Of a stretch of 35,275 bases of DNA, positions 24,932 through 34,259 are shown piece after piece. The notes under the pieces were generated by a model. It was given only the letters and a program-made list of their open reading frames with translations, was not told where the DNA came from and did not search any database. Position 1 is the first letter of the stretch; the number at the start of each line of letters is the position of its first letter. Source of the stretch: Microbacteriaceae bacterium (GTDB taxonomy: Bacteria; Actinomycetota; Actinomycetes; Actinomycetales; Microbacteriaceae); NCBI GenBank assembly GCA_025465035.1, contig JAODMH010000089.1:1-35275 (forward strand), given 5' to 3'. Position numbers and translations under genes: made by a program.

Positions 24932-25936
24932 TCACGCCGGACGCGCCTCCGGTGAGACCGTTCTGGCGGGGTTCCGCTCGGCCAGCCCGCCGATCACGGC
25001 GTCGACCTTGGCGAGGATCTCGGGGGAGAGGGCAACGCCGGACGCCTTCGCGTTCGAGACGACCTGCTCTGGCCGCGACGCGCCGATGATGGCCGCAGAC
25101 ACGTTCGGGTTGGCCAGTACCCAGGCGATGGCAAGCTGGGCGAGGTCGAGTCCAGCCTCGTCAGCGACCGGTTTGAGGTTCTGCACCGCCGTCAGTACGT
25201 CATCGGTCAGGAAGTGTCTGATGATGTTCTCGCCGCCCTTCTTGTCCGTGGCGCGCGTGCCCGCTGGCAGGGGGGCACCCGGCAGATATTTGCCACTGAG
25301 CGCGCCCTGGGCGACGGGAGACCAGACGATCTGAGAGATTCCGAGGTCTTCGGAAGCGGGCACGACCTCCGCCTCGATCACACGCCACAGCATCGAATAT
25401 TGGGGCTGGTTGGAGATCAGCTGGATGCCGAGTTCCTTTGCGAGCGCGTGTCCGGCCCGCAGCTGCCTGGCGTTCCACTCCGAGACGCCGATGTAGAGCG
25501 CCTTGCCCTGCCGCACGACATCGGCGAAGGCCTGCATGGTCTCTTCGAGCGGGGTCTCGACATCGTAGCGGTGCGCCTGGTACAGGTCGACATAGCCGGT
25601 CTTCAGGCGTCGCAGTGAGCCGTCGATCGATTCGAGAATGTGCTTGCGGGACAGGCCGCCGTCGTTCGGACCCTTCGGTCCGGTCGGCCAGTACACCTTG
25701 GTGAAGATCTCGAGCGATTCGCGGCGCTGGCCCTTCAGCGCCTTGCCGAGCACCTTCTCCGCCCCGGTGTTGGCGTAGGTGTCGGCGGTGTCGAAACTCG
25801 TGATGCCAACGTCGAGGGCGGCCGAGACACACGCGATGGCAATGTCGTTATCGACCTGCGATGCATGGGTCAACCAGTTGCCGTAGACGAGCTCCGAGAC
25901 TTTGAGGCCGCTGTTTCCGAGATACCTGAATTCCAT
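24932..25936 (-). CDS. Aldo/keto reductase (K+ channel beta-subunit-like)
   Basis: MEFRYLGNSGLKVSELVYGNWLTHASQVDNDIAIACVSAALDVGITSFDTADTYANTGAEKVLGKALKG...YVDLYQAHRYDVETPLEETMQAFADVV. Confidence 0.96.
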   Translation of the reverse strand: MEFRYLGNSGLKVSELVYGNWLTHASQVDNDIAIACVSAALDVGITSFDTADTYANTGAEKVLGKALKGQRRESLEIFTKVYWPTGPKGPNDGGLSRKHILESIDGSLRRLKTGYVDLYQAHRYDVETPLEETMQAFADVVRQGKALYIGVSEWNARQLRAGHALAKELGIQLISNQPQYSMLWRVIEAEVVPASEDLGISQIVWSPVAQGALSGKYLPGAPLPAGTRATDKKGGENIIRHFLTDDVLTAVQNLKPVADEAGLDLAQLAIAWVLANPNVSAAIIGASRPEQVVSNAKASGVALSPEILAKVDAVIGGLAERNPARTVSPEARPA

Positions 25937-25985
25937 ACCTCCAACGCTACGCGACACAGATGGATGCCGACGCTACCCTCGGGGA

Positions 25986-26516
25986 ATGGTGATGTACGTC
26001 GCACTCCTGCGTGGGATCAATGTCGGCACGGCGAAGTCTGTGTCCATGGCCGAACTCGCGAAGGTCTTCGAGGGCCTCGGCTTCGACCGGGTGACGACGG
26101 TGCTGCGCAGTGGCAACGTCGTGTTCTCTTCGTCGCACAAGTTGCAGGCCGACGCCGCGGCATCCATAGAATCGGCGGTTCTCGCCGCGACCGGCGTGCA
26201 GTCCAGCGTGCTTCTCCTCGCGGCGCGCGACTTCGCCGCGATCGCCGAGGCGAACCCGCTGCTCGACATCGCGACCGACGGATCGAAGTCGTTCGTGACC
26301 TTCGTCACCGCCCTGCCCAGCGGCCTCGAGATTCCGGATGCCGCCGCGCTCGCCCCCGAGACCCTGGCGGTCGGCACCGCGGCCGTCTACCAGTGGATGC
26401 CGGACGGCAGCCAGCAGACGAAGGTGCCGAAATCCTTCTGGAAACAGTTCGATTCTCCCGTCACCGCGCGCAATGGGAACACCGTCCAGAAGATCCTGGT
26501 GCTGCTCGAAACCTGA
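25986..26516 (+). CDS. DUF1697 family protein
   Basis: MVMYVALLRGINVGTAKSVSMAELAKVFEGLGFDRVTTVLRSGNVVFSS...SFWKQFDSPVTARNGNTVQKIL. Confidence 0.95.
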   Translation: MVMYVALLRGINVGTAKSVSMAELAKVFEGLGFDRVTTVLRSGNVVFSSSHKLQADAAASIESAVLAATGVQSSVLLLAARDFAAIAEANPLLDIATDGSKSFVTFVTALPSGLEIPDAAALAPETLAVGTAAVYQWMPDGSQQTKVPKSFWKQFDSPVTARNGNTVQKILVLLET

Positions 26517-26755
26517 GCGGTATCGGGTCGCTTGGCGAGGCATCCTCCTCTCCTTCCCAGGGAACGCCGAGGTTCGTACTCAAGGGTGGTCGGAGAGAGC
26601 CATCGGTACGAGGTTTCATCGGTGCGAGTATTTCCGCCGTGATAACCCAGATCGGCCTCGGCTTCCCGTATCGGGAGCCCGCCCCCAGCTCCACTGTCGT
26701 GAGCGCCCGTCTGCATCAGCGTCCTAGCGCTCCGCAGTAACCCTGGAGAATTTTC

Positions 26756-27526
26756 GTGCCCGCCACTACTACGCCTGCGTCTGCGCACGCGCCCACCCAT
26801 GCCGATCAGGTTCTGGCAACCCTTCCCGGACTCAACCGCCGGTCGGTTCGCAACCTGCGGCACCTCTCGCTCGTGCGGTCGATCCGACGGAATGTCGCCA
26901 TCGTGGCCGCCGTTTTCGTGGCTGCCCTGATCGGTGGTTTCGCTGTTCCCGCCTATGCCCACTCCGTCGAGACTCCGCCGGTACCGGTGCTTCAGGCCTT
27001 TTCCGTCCCGGACACCACCTCGGCATCCGTCGCCGCTGCCGTGTCGGCGAAGGTGGCGGAATCCGTGATCGCCAGGGACGGCTACGCGGTGACGTCGCCA
27101 CCACCGCTGCAGTGGCCGGTCGATAGGAACAGTCCGATCAGCGACGGATTCGGCCCACGGGTCTCGCCGTGCAGCGGCTGCTCGAGCTTTCATGAGGGTG
27201 CCGACTTCGATCCCGGCTACGGTGCACAGGTGCATGTAATCGCGGCCGGCGTCGTGGTGGAGACGAACGACCCGGGCTGGACCGCTCTCGGCATCCACGC
27301 GGCGATCCAGCACGTGATCGGCGGCCAGGTCGTCACGAGCGCCTACGGACACATGCAGGTCGGCTCGATGAAGCTCAAGGTCGGCGACCACGTCTATGCC
27401 GGCGAGGTCATCGGCCTCGTTGGCAGCACCGGCGCCAGCACGGGGGCACACCTGCACTTCGAGATCCGGGTCGGCGGGACTACTCCCGTCGACCCGCTCG
27501 CCTGGATGCACGCGCACCTGGGCTAG
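26756..27526 (+). CDS. M23 family metallopeptidase (membrane-anchored/exported)
   Basis: One N-terminal TM segment; GFGPRVSPCSGCSSFHEGADFDPGYGAQVHVIAAGVVV...GLVGSTGASTGAHLHFEIRVGG. Confidence 0.95.
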   Translation: MPATTTPASAHAPTHADQVLATLPGLNRRSVRNLRHLSLVRSIRRNVAIVAAVFVAALIGGFAVPAYAHSVETPPVPVLQAFSVPDTTSASVAAAVSAKVAESVIARDGYAVTSPPPLQWPVDRNSPISDGFGPRVSPCSGCSSFHEGADFDPGYGAQVHVIAAGVVVETNDPGWTALGIHAAIQHVIGGQVVTSAYGHMQVGSMKLKVGDHVYAGEVIGLVGSTGASTGAHLHFEIRVGGTTPVDPLAWMHAHLG

Positions 27527-27593
27527 GCGTCGCGGCTGTCCGGCTGGAGATCTGCACTGGCGGAAATCCGCTGGCCGGATAGATTTATCACCA

Positions 27594-28421
27594 ATGGTGA
27601 GCAGTGGCGCAACGGTATCGATCGTTATACCCGCCTACAACGAAGAGAACACGATCAGGTCGTGTCTTCTCGCCGCCATGCTTCAGACCGTTCCCGCCAG
27701 CGAGATCGTGGTGGTGGACAACAGGTCGACGGATGCGACGGCCGACGTGGTGCGGGCCGTACAGGCGGAGTATCCGAATGCTCCCATCGTCTATCTGCAG
27801 CAGAACGAAGAGCAGGGTCTCGTCCCCACCCGCAATTTCGGACTCGACCACGCGAAGGGCGATGTGATCGGCCGCATCGACGCCGACTCGATCCTCGAAC
27901 CGAACTGGGTGGAAGAGGTGCAAAAGACCTTCCGGGAACCCTCCGTCGCCGCCTCGACCGGCCCGGTGCTCTACTACGACATGCCACTGCGCCGCTTCGG
28001 GCTCAAGGCCGATGACGCCCTCCGCCAGCTCGTGCTCAAACTGAGCCGCGAATACCACTTCCTCTTCGGCAGCAACATGGCGATCCGGCGGGAGGCCTGG
28101 CAGGCCGTTCGGCTCGAGGTATGCCGCGACGAAGATGACGAACTGCATGAGGACATCGATCTCTCGGTTCACCTCGCCCGGCATGCGTTCCGAGTGGTCT
28201 ACGTGCCGTCGATGGTGAGCGGGATGTCCGCGCGGCGGCTCGAGGATTCGCCAGGGGACTACGCCTACTACGCCCTGCGGTTCGATCGCACCTACGCCCG
28301 CCACGGCATCCGGAATCCAGGCCTTCGCGCGCCCATCGTGGTGTTTCTCGCCATCTATCCGCTGATCAAGACGGTGTGGGCGATCAGGCAGCGTCGTCAG
28401 GCTGTCGCCGAACGCGAATGA
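27594..28421 (+). CDS. Glycosyltransferase family 2
   Basis: VSIVIPAYNEENTIRSCLLAAMLQTVPASEIVVVDNRSTDATADVV...GDVIGRIDADSILEPNWVEEV. Confidence 0.95.
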   Translation: MVSSGATVSIVIPAYNEENTIRSCLLAAMLQTVPASEIVVVDNRSTDATADVVRAVQAEYPNAPIVYLQQNEEQGLVPTRNFGLDHAKGDVIGRIDADSILEPNWVEEVQKTFREPSVAASTGPVLYYDMPLRRFGLKADDALRQLVLKLSREYHFLFGSNMAIRREAWQAVRLEVCRDEDDELHEDIDLSVHLARHAFRVVYVPSMVSGMSARRLEDSPGDYAYYALRFDRTYARHGIRNPGLRAPIVVFLAIYPLIKTVWAIRQRRQAVAERE

Positions 28422-28461
28422 TCGGGCCCGCGCTCTCAGCCGGAGGGTTTAGCGTCGGACT

Positions 28462-29385
28462 GTGACCCATATCGCGCGGGTGTTGAGATCCCGGATGCTC
28501 TCCGCTTTCACGGGTGAGGCAAGCGGCCGCCCCGACTGGGTCGACCAGATCGAGAAGGGCGAGGACGCCGGGTTCTTCGGGGTCGGATCCGCAGCCTGGG
28601 CCGTCCACGGCGGCATGGCCACGCTCGTTGCGGGCATCAGAGCTCTGTTGATGCAAACGCTGCACCCGGGGGCGATGGCCGGCGTTCACGACTGGTCGCG
28701 CTACCGGGAGGACCCGCTCGGGCGTCTCTCCGGCACCATCCAGTGGCTCATCGGCGTGACGTTCTCCGATACGGCGATGGCCATCCGGGAGTCGGACAGG
28801 GTCGGGCACTTCCACGACAGGGTGACGGGCGTCTATCTCGACGCCGGGGGCGTCGAGCGACAGTATTCCGCCGGCGATCCGGAGCTGCTGTCCTGGGTGC
28901 ACGTGGTGTTCACAGACGCCTTCCTCGGCAGCCACCGGGTCTGGGGTGGACCCATTCCCGGCGGAGCGGACCAGTACGTGCGGGAGTGGACGAAGGCGGG
29001 CGAACTCGTCGGCGTGGTCGATCCGCCGGCGTCCGAGGCCGAACTCCTGGGCCGGCTTGATGCATTCCGCACGACGGGGATCCTGAAAAGCGACGAGCGG
29101 GTGGCGGAGGCTGTGCGCTTCATCCGCAGGCCGGGGCTCAGTCGCGGCATGATGCCGGCCTACCGCATCCTGTTCTCCGGTGCCGTCGCCTCGATTCCGG
29201 CCGACTACCGCAAACTTCTCGGCCTCCGGCGACCGTGGTGGCCGGCCATCACCGCGACGCGTGCCGTGCTCGTCGTCGCGGGAAGAATTCTTGGCACGAG
29301 TTCGACGAGCGAGATCGCCGCGAGGCGACGGCTGACCCGGTTGGGGCTTCTGCCGACGGCCGAGGGTGTCGGAAGCCTCGGGTAG
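28462..29385 (+). CDS. MpaB-like oxygenase (DUF2236)
   Basis: GVGSAAWAVHGGMATLVAGIRALLMQTLHPGAMAGVHDWSRYREDPLGRLSGTIQWLIGVTFSDTAMAIRESDRVGHFHDRVTG. Confidence 0.92.
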   Translation: MTHIARVLRSRMLSAFTGEASGRPDWVDQIEKGEDAGFFGVGSAAWAVHGGMATLVAGIRALLMQTLHPGAMAGVHDWSRYREDPLGRLSGTIQWLIGVTFSDTAMAIRESDRVGHFHDRVTGVYLDAGGVERQYSAGDPELLSWVHVVFTDAFLGSHRVWGGPIPGGADQYVREWTKAGELVGVVDPPASEAELLGRLDAFRTTGILKSDERVAEAVRFIRRPGLSRGMMPAYRILFSGAVASIPADYRKLLGLRRPWWPAITATRAVLVVAGRILGTSSTSEIAARRRLTRLGLLPTAEGVGSLG

Positions 29386-29397
29386 ATTGCCTTCGAG

Positions 29398-30708
29398 ATG
29401 AGCAAACAGGACGGCAGCAACCGGCAGGTCAGCGCCACCTCCGTGGACAGCAGCACCGCCACGATCCTGCACGTCGACCTCGACGCGTTCTTCGCCTCCG
29501 TCGAGCTGCTCGATCGACCGGAGATCGCGCACCTGCCGGTCGTCGTGGCCGGTCGTTCCGCGCGCTCGGTCGTCACGGCCGCGAACTACCCTGCCCGCAA
29601 ATTCGGCGTGCGTTCGGCTATTCCATTGTCCCAGGCGCTGCGGTTGTGCCCCAGGGCCATCGTGCTCGAACCGCACTTCGAGAAGTACCGCCACTACTCC
29701 AATAGGGTCATGGAGATCTTCGACGACGTCACGCCGTTCGTCGAGCGTCTCGGGATCGATGAGGCCTTCCTCGACGTCTCGGGCGCGGGAGGGGTGATCG
29801 GTTCGCCCGCCGAGGTCGGCGCGCTCGTGCGGCGTCGCGTGCAGGAGGAGACGCGCCTCACCTGTTCCGTGGGCGCCGCATCCACCAAGTTCGTCGCCAA
29901 GCTCGCCTCCGGCCGGGCGAAGCCGGACGGGATGCTCGTCGTGCCGGCAGCGGAGACCCTGGCCTTTCTGCATCCGCTTCCGGTCAGCGCGCTCTGGGGC
30001 GTCGGCGCGACCACGGAAGAGGCGCTGACCCGCCGAGGGCTACGCACGATCGGCGACATCGCCCACAGCGAGCTCGCCGCGCTGCAGCGAGCGGTTGGCG
30101 ACGCTTCCGGCCGCAAACTCCACGACCTCGCGAACGGCATCGATCCGCGATCGGTCGATCCGCGTGCCGTCGAGAAGAGCGTCGGTCACGAGGTCACCTT
30201 CGAGGTGGACACGGCCGACCCGGAGTTGCTGCGCCGGGAACTGCTGCGCCAGTCGAACGCCGTCGCCGTCCGCCTACGAACGGCGGGCTGGGTGGGGCGC
30301 ACCGTGGTGCTCAAGCTGCGCTACGCGGACTTCAGCACCATTACCCGCTCGCGCACCCTCGCCGAATCGACGGATCTCGGCCGCCGGATCTACGAAGAGG
30401 TGCGTTCGATTCACGAGGCGCTCGGCAGCCACGGCGCGGTGCGTCTCATCGGCGTTCGCGTTGAGCAGCTCAGCCCGGGGGAGGATCAGCAGTTCGGTCT
30501 CTGGGACGAGGATGAGGGCTGGCGCGAGGCGGAGGACGCGATGGATGCCGTGAGCGCCCGTTTCGGTCGCGGCCTTCTGCGCCCGGCCTCGCTGCTCAAG
30601 GCGTCGGCCCCACGGGGCGATCCGCAGAGCGCGCACCGCATCGACTACGAGCCCGTGCCGCCGAAGGAGCTCAAGCCGCCGAGGGAGCTCAGGCCGCCGA
30701 AGGACTGA
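29398..30708 (+). CDS. dinB: DNA polymerase IV (Y-family)
   Basis: TILHVDLDAFFASVELLDRPEIAHLPVVVAG...ERLGIDEAFLDVSGAGG...TCSVGAASTKFVAKLASGRAKPDGMLVV; clamp-binding-like QQFGLW. Confidence 0.96.
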   Translation: MSKQDGSNRQVSATSVDSSTATILHVDLDAFFASVELLDRPEIAHLPVVVAGRSARSVVTAANYPARKFGVRSAIPLSQALRLCPRAIVLEPHFEKYRHYSNRVMEIFDDVTPFVERLGIDEAFLDVSGAGGVIGSPAEVGALVRRRVQEETRLTCSVGAASTKFVAKLASGRAKPDGMLVVPAAETLAFLHPLPVSALWGVGATTEEALTRRGLRTIGDIAHSELAALQRAVGDASGRKLHDLANGIDPRSVDPRAVEKSVGHEVTFEVDTADPELLRRELLRQSNAVAVRLRTAGWVGRTVVLKLRYADFSTITRSRTLAESTDLGRRIYEEVRSIHEALGSHGAVRLIGVRVEQLSPGEDQQFGLWDEDEGWREAEDAMDAVSARFGRGLLRPASLLKASAPRGDPQSAHRIDYEPVPPKELKPPRELRPPKD

Positions 30709-31504
30709 GCCGTTCGCGGAGGAAGGCGACCGTCCGCTCGCGCGCGACCAGCGCCGGGTGCCCGGCCGTCTCGCGTACCTCGCTCGTGAGGACGGAATGT
30801 GCCTGCTTGGAGAATTCTCCCGCGTTGCCTGCGGACGAGTCGAGTTCGATGATCTCGAAGGCGTTCCCGAGCCTCGCCTTGAGCGTGTCGAAGCGTGCGC
30901 GCGGCGCGGCCGCATCCTCGCTGAATCGCAGGCCCAGCGCGCAGACGGCACCGGCGTTCGCCCGCTCCGCCACGCGATCGAACTCGGCAGGGGACATGCC
31001 TGGATCGATTCGTCGCGACCTGCTGACCGGGAACGGCACCGAGGGTTCGCTCAGGATGGAGGCGAGCACCGAGTCGTCGACGGCGGTCGCCAGCGCGAAG
31101 CCCCCGGTGAAACACAGGCCGATCACACCGACACCGGGACCCGGTGTGCGCGCGGCGAGGTCTGCCGCCACCGCGCGGAGATAGTCGGTGATCGGCCGGT
31201 GGACGCCAACGGCGAAGGCGCGGAATTCGGCAGACACACAGAGGCGTGACAGCACTCGCAGCGTGTACCCGACACCGTCGGCTCTGCCAGGTTCGCCGAA
31301 CGGCGACGGGACGACGACGGTGAAACCCTGCTCGACGAGGTGTTCGGCGAGCCCGAGGACCTCCGGTGTGATGCCAGGGACCTCGGGGATGAGTACGACG
31401 CCCGGTCCGCTGCCCTTCTCGTAGCAGTCGTAGGTGAAGCCGGCGCCCGTGAACGGCGCGCGGTTCCATCCGGTGAGATCTGACTGTGGGGCGCTGCCCG
31501 CCAT
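30689..31504 (-). CDS. Dienelactone hydrolase family protein
   Basis: FTYDCYEKGSGPGVVLIPEVPGITPEVLGLAEHLVEQGFTVVVPSPFGEPGR...VGVIGLCFTGGFALATAVD; GLCFTGG nucleophile elbow. Convergent 20-bp overlap with dinB. Confidence 0.93.
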   Translation of the reverse strand: MAGSAPQSDLTGWNRAPFTGAGFTYDCYEKGSGPGVVLIPEVPGITPEVLGLAEHLVEQGFTVVVPSPFGEPGRADGVGYTLRVLSRLCVSAEFRAFAVGVHRPITDYLRAVAADLAARTPGPGVGVIGLCFTGGFALATAVDDSVLASILSEPSVPFPVSRSRRIDPGMSPAEFDRVAERANAGAVCALGLRFSEDAAAPRARFDTLKARLGNAFEIIELDSSAGNAGEFSKQAHSVLTSEVRETAGHPALVARERTVAFLRERLSPSAA

Positions 31505-31561
31505 GCTTCTCCCGTCTCGGGTGTCGCCCACCGCGGCATCCACTTTCTCTAGGATCGCACT

Positions 31562-32521
31562 ATGGATGAGGGAAACTGGGGCCGCACACCGATCGAGCCG
31601 CAAAGCGTCAACGCACCGCTGTCGTCGGCTGCCGTGTTCCTGACAGTGGCGATGGTCGAGGGATCGGACGCGGTCGCGCGGGTTCGCGACGTCATCTCGG
31701 ACATCGGAGGACTCGTTCGCGCAGTGGGCTTCCGCGATCTGGGCGGGCATCTCTCCTGCAACGTAGGAATCGGCGCCGACGCCTGGGATCGTTTGGGCAC
31801 CGCGTCACGACCGAAACAGCTGCGCCGCTTCTCCGAGATCCGTGGGCCCGTGCACACCGCAGTCTCGACGCCCGGCGACCTGCTCTTCCACATCAGGGCG
31901 GAGCGTGTGGACATGTGTTTCGAGCTCGAGCGCCTGCTGCTGGGGAAGCTCGGCGAGTCCGTGACCGTCGTCGACGAGGTACACGGCTTTCGGTATTTCG
32001 ACTCTCGCGACCTCCTCGGTTTCGTGGACGGCACGGAAAACCCGACGGGACTCGCGATGGCCGAGTCTTCTCTCGTCGGCGAGGAAGACGCGGAGTTCTC
32101 TGGCGGCAGCTATGTGATCGTACAGAAGTACCTGCACGATCTCGCGGCCTGGGCCACGCTCACCACCGAGCAGCAGGAGCTGGTGATCGGCCGCACCAAG
32201 GTCGACAACGTCGAGCTCAACGAGGCGCCAGGGCAACGCCCGTCGCACAAGTCGTTGAACACGATCGTGGACGCGAACGGGGTCGAGCACGACATCTTGC
32301 GTGACAACATGCCCTTCGGCCGACCGGGCAGCGCGGAGTTCGGCACCTACTTCATCGGCTATGCACGTGAGCTCTGGGTGATCGAGCAGATGTTGCACCG
32401 TATGTTCCTCGGCGAACCCGTCGGCCAGTACGACAGAATCTTGGATTTCTCGACGGCGACCACTGGTGTCACCTTCTTCGTGCCGTCGATCGAGGTGCTC
32501 GAGGGACTGGCGCCGGAATAG
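31562..32521 (+). CDS. Dyp-type heme peroxidase
   Basis: LLGFVDGTENPTG...GGSYVIVQKYLHDLAAWATLTTEQQELVIGRTKVDNVELNE...SHKSLNTIVDANGVEHDILRDNMPFG. Confidence 0.95.
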   Translation: MDEGNWGRTPIEPQSVNAPLSSAAVFLTVAMVEGSDAVARVRDVISDIGGLVRAVGFRDLGGHLSCNVGIGADAWDRLGTASRPKQLRRFSEIRGPVHTAVSTPGDLLFHIRAERVDMCFELERLLLGKLGESVTVVDEVHGFRYFDSRDLLGFVDGTENPTGLAMAESSLVGEEDAEFSGGSYVIVQKYLHDLAAWATLTTEQQELVIGRTKVDNVELNEAPGQRPSHKSLNTIVDANGVEHDILRDNMPFGRPGSAEFGTYFIGYARELWVIEQMLHRMFLGEPVGQYDRILDFSTATTGVTFFVPSIEVLEGLAPE

Positions 32522-32546
32522 TCGTCAAGACGACCCGAGGACCCGG

Positions 32547-34259
32547 TCAGCGTGCGAGGATCGCCGCCGACCGGGCAGGCAACACGACGGCCGTGGCGGT
32601 CGCCCCGACGTCGTCGTGCGAGGCGAGCAGCACAGAACCGCCGACCGGCAGGGTGGTCGGATGTGCGGCGAAGTTCACGACGACGCTCGTTTCCGCCCGG
32701 TGCAGCACGAACCATTTCTCGGCATCGTCGAAGTCGCAGGACACACGGATCAGCCGGGGGTCCGTGAGTTCCGGGCGCGTGCGGCGCAGCTCGGCGAGTT
32801 GCCGGTAGAGGTCGAGCAGCCTGGCGTGGTCGGCGTCCGCGGTCTCCGACCAGTCGAGTTTGGAATTGTGGAAGGTGGCGGGATCCTGGGGGTCTGGCAC
32901 GACATCCGGATCCCAGCCCATCCGCTCGAATTCCCTGATGCGGCCCTCGGCGGTGGCGCGCCCGAGTTCCGCCTCCTGGTGCGCGGTGAAGAACTGCCAG
33001 GGTGTCGACGCACCCCATTCCTCGCCCATGAACAGCATGGGCGTGAACGGACCCGCGAGGGTCAGCACGGCCGCGATGGCCAGCTGGCCGTAGTCGAGCG
33101 TCGCGGCGAGACGATCGCCTGTCGCGCGGTTGCCGATCTGATCGTGATTCTGGTTCGCGACGACAAGGCGCCAGCCCGGCATGTTCTCGACGTCGATCGG
33201 ATGCCCGTGCTCGCCTCCGCGGAACGACGAGTACGTGCCGTCGTGGTAGAAGCCACGGGTCAGCACCTTGGCGAGGGACTCGAGGTGCTCGAAGTCGGCG
33301 TAGTAGCCGGTTGTCTCACCGGTGAGTGCCACATGGACAGCGTGATGGAAATCGTCGCTCCACTGCCCGGTGAGACCGTAACCGCCGCCCTCACGTGGCG
33401 TGATCAGGCGTGGCTCGTTGAGATCGGACTCGGCGATGAGGGAGAGCGGCCGTCCGAGGAAGGCGGAAAGCGCGTCGACCTCCTCCGACAGCTCCTGCAG
33501 GATGTGCTTCGGCGAATCGTCGACCATGGCATGCACAGCATCGAGACGCAGCCCGTCGACGTGGTAGTCACGCAGCCACATCATGGCGTTGTCGACCACG
33601 AAATCGCGCACCTGTCTGGCGTCCAGATTGACGGAAGAACCCCAGGTGTTCGCGCTCTGATCGTGCAGGTAGGGACCGAAGCGCGGCAGGTAGTTGCCGC
33701 TCGGGCCGAGATGGTTGTAGACCACGTCCTGGATCACGGCCAGGCCACGCTCGTGACAGGCGTCGACGAAGCGTTGGTAGGCATCCGGGCCGCCGTAGGT
33801 CTCGTCGACCGCGTACCAGAGCACGCCGTCGTAGCCCCAGTTGTGGTCGCCGTTGAAGCCGTTGACCGGCAGGAGCTCGACGAAATCCACACCGATCGAG
33901 ACCAGGTGGTCGAGCTTCTCGATCGCGCTGCCGAGAGTTCCGTCAGGGGTGAAGGTGCCCAGGTGCAACTCGTAGATCACCCCGCCGGCGAGTTGGCGGC
34001 CCGTCCAGCGATCGTCGGTCCAGGCGAATCGCGCCGGATCGACGGTCCGAGAGAGGCCGTGCACCGATTCGGGCTGTCGCCGGGAGCGCGGATCAGGCAG
34101 TGGCGTCCGGTCGTCATCCAGCAGATAGCCGTAGTCGTCGCCCGTCAGCCCATCGGGGGCGGCCCACCAGCCGTTGCCGATCTCGATCATCGGATGCTGG
34201 GACCCATCGAGCAGCAGCGTCACGGTTCCGGCTTTCGGCGCCCACAGTTCGAAACTCAC
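32547..34259 (-). CDS. treZ: Malto-oligosyltrehalose trehalohydrolase
   Basis: GTG start [19 protein letters not shown]...[100 protein letters not shown]. The 838-aa track ORF is over-extended. Confidence 0.96.
   Translation of the reverse strand: MSFELWAPKAGTVTLLLDGSQHPMIEIGNGWWAAPDGLTGDDYGYLLDDDRTPLPDPRSRRQPESVHGLSRTVDPARFAWTDDRWTGRQLAGGVIYELHLGTFTPDGTLGSAIEKLDHLVSIGVDFVELLPVNGFNGDHNWGYDGVLWYAVDETYGGPDAYQRFVDACHERGLAVIQDVVYNHLGPSGNYLPRFGPYLHDQSANTWGSSVNLDARQVRDFVVDNAMMWLRDYHVDGLRLDAVHAMVDDSPKHILQELSEEVDALSAFLGRPLSLIAESDLNEPRLITPREGGGYGLTGQWSDDFHHAVHVALTGETTGYYADFEHLESLAKVLTRGFYHDGTYSSFRGGEHGHPIDVENMPGWRLVVANQNHDQIGNRATGDRLAATLDYGQLAIAAVLTLAGPFTPMLFMGEEWGASTPWQFFTAHQEAELGRATAEGRIREFERMGWDPDVVPDPQDPATFHNSKLDWSETADADHARLLDLYRQLAELRRTRPELTDPRLIRVSCDFDDAEKWFVLHRAETSVVVNFAAHPTTLPVGGSVLLASHDDVGATATAVVLPARSAAILAR

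Noticed and set aside
26517-26755. ydaO (c-di-AMP) riboswitch before the M23 gene
   Set aside because: Context fits, but I could not find the expected conserved core (e.g. CAGCTAACCTC); kept only as an unclassified structured leader.
29340-29397. SOS box upstream of dinB
   Set aside because: No TTCGAA-N6-TTCGAA-like element in the 60 bp before the start; only an isolated TTCGAG.
28384-29973. 529-aa minus-strand ORF opposite the MpaB-like and dinB genes
   Set aside because: Low-complexity Arg/Gly/Asp/His-rich antisense translation; opposite strand encodes convincing proteins.
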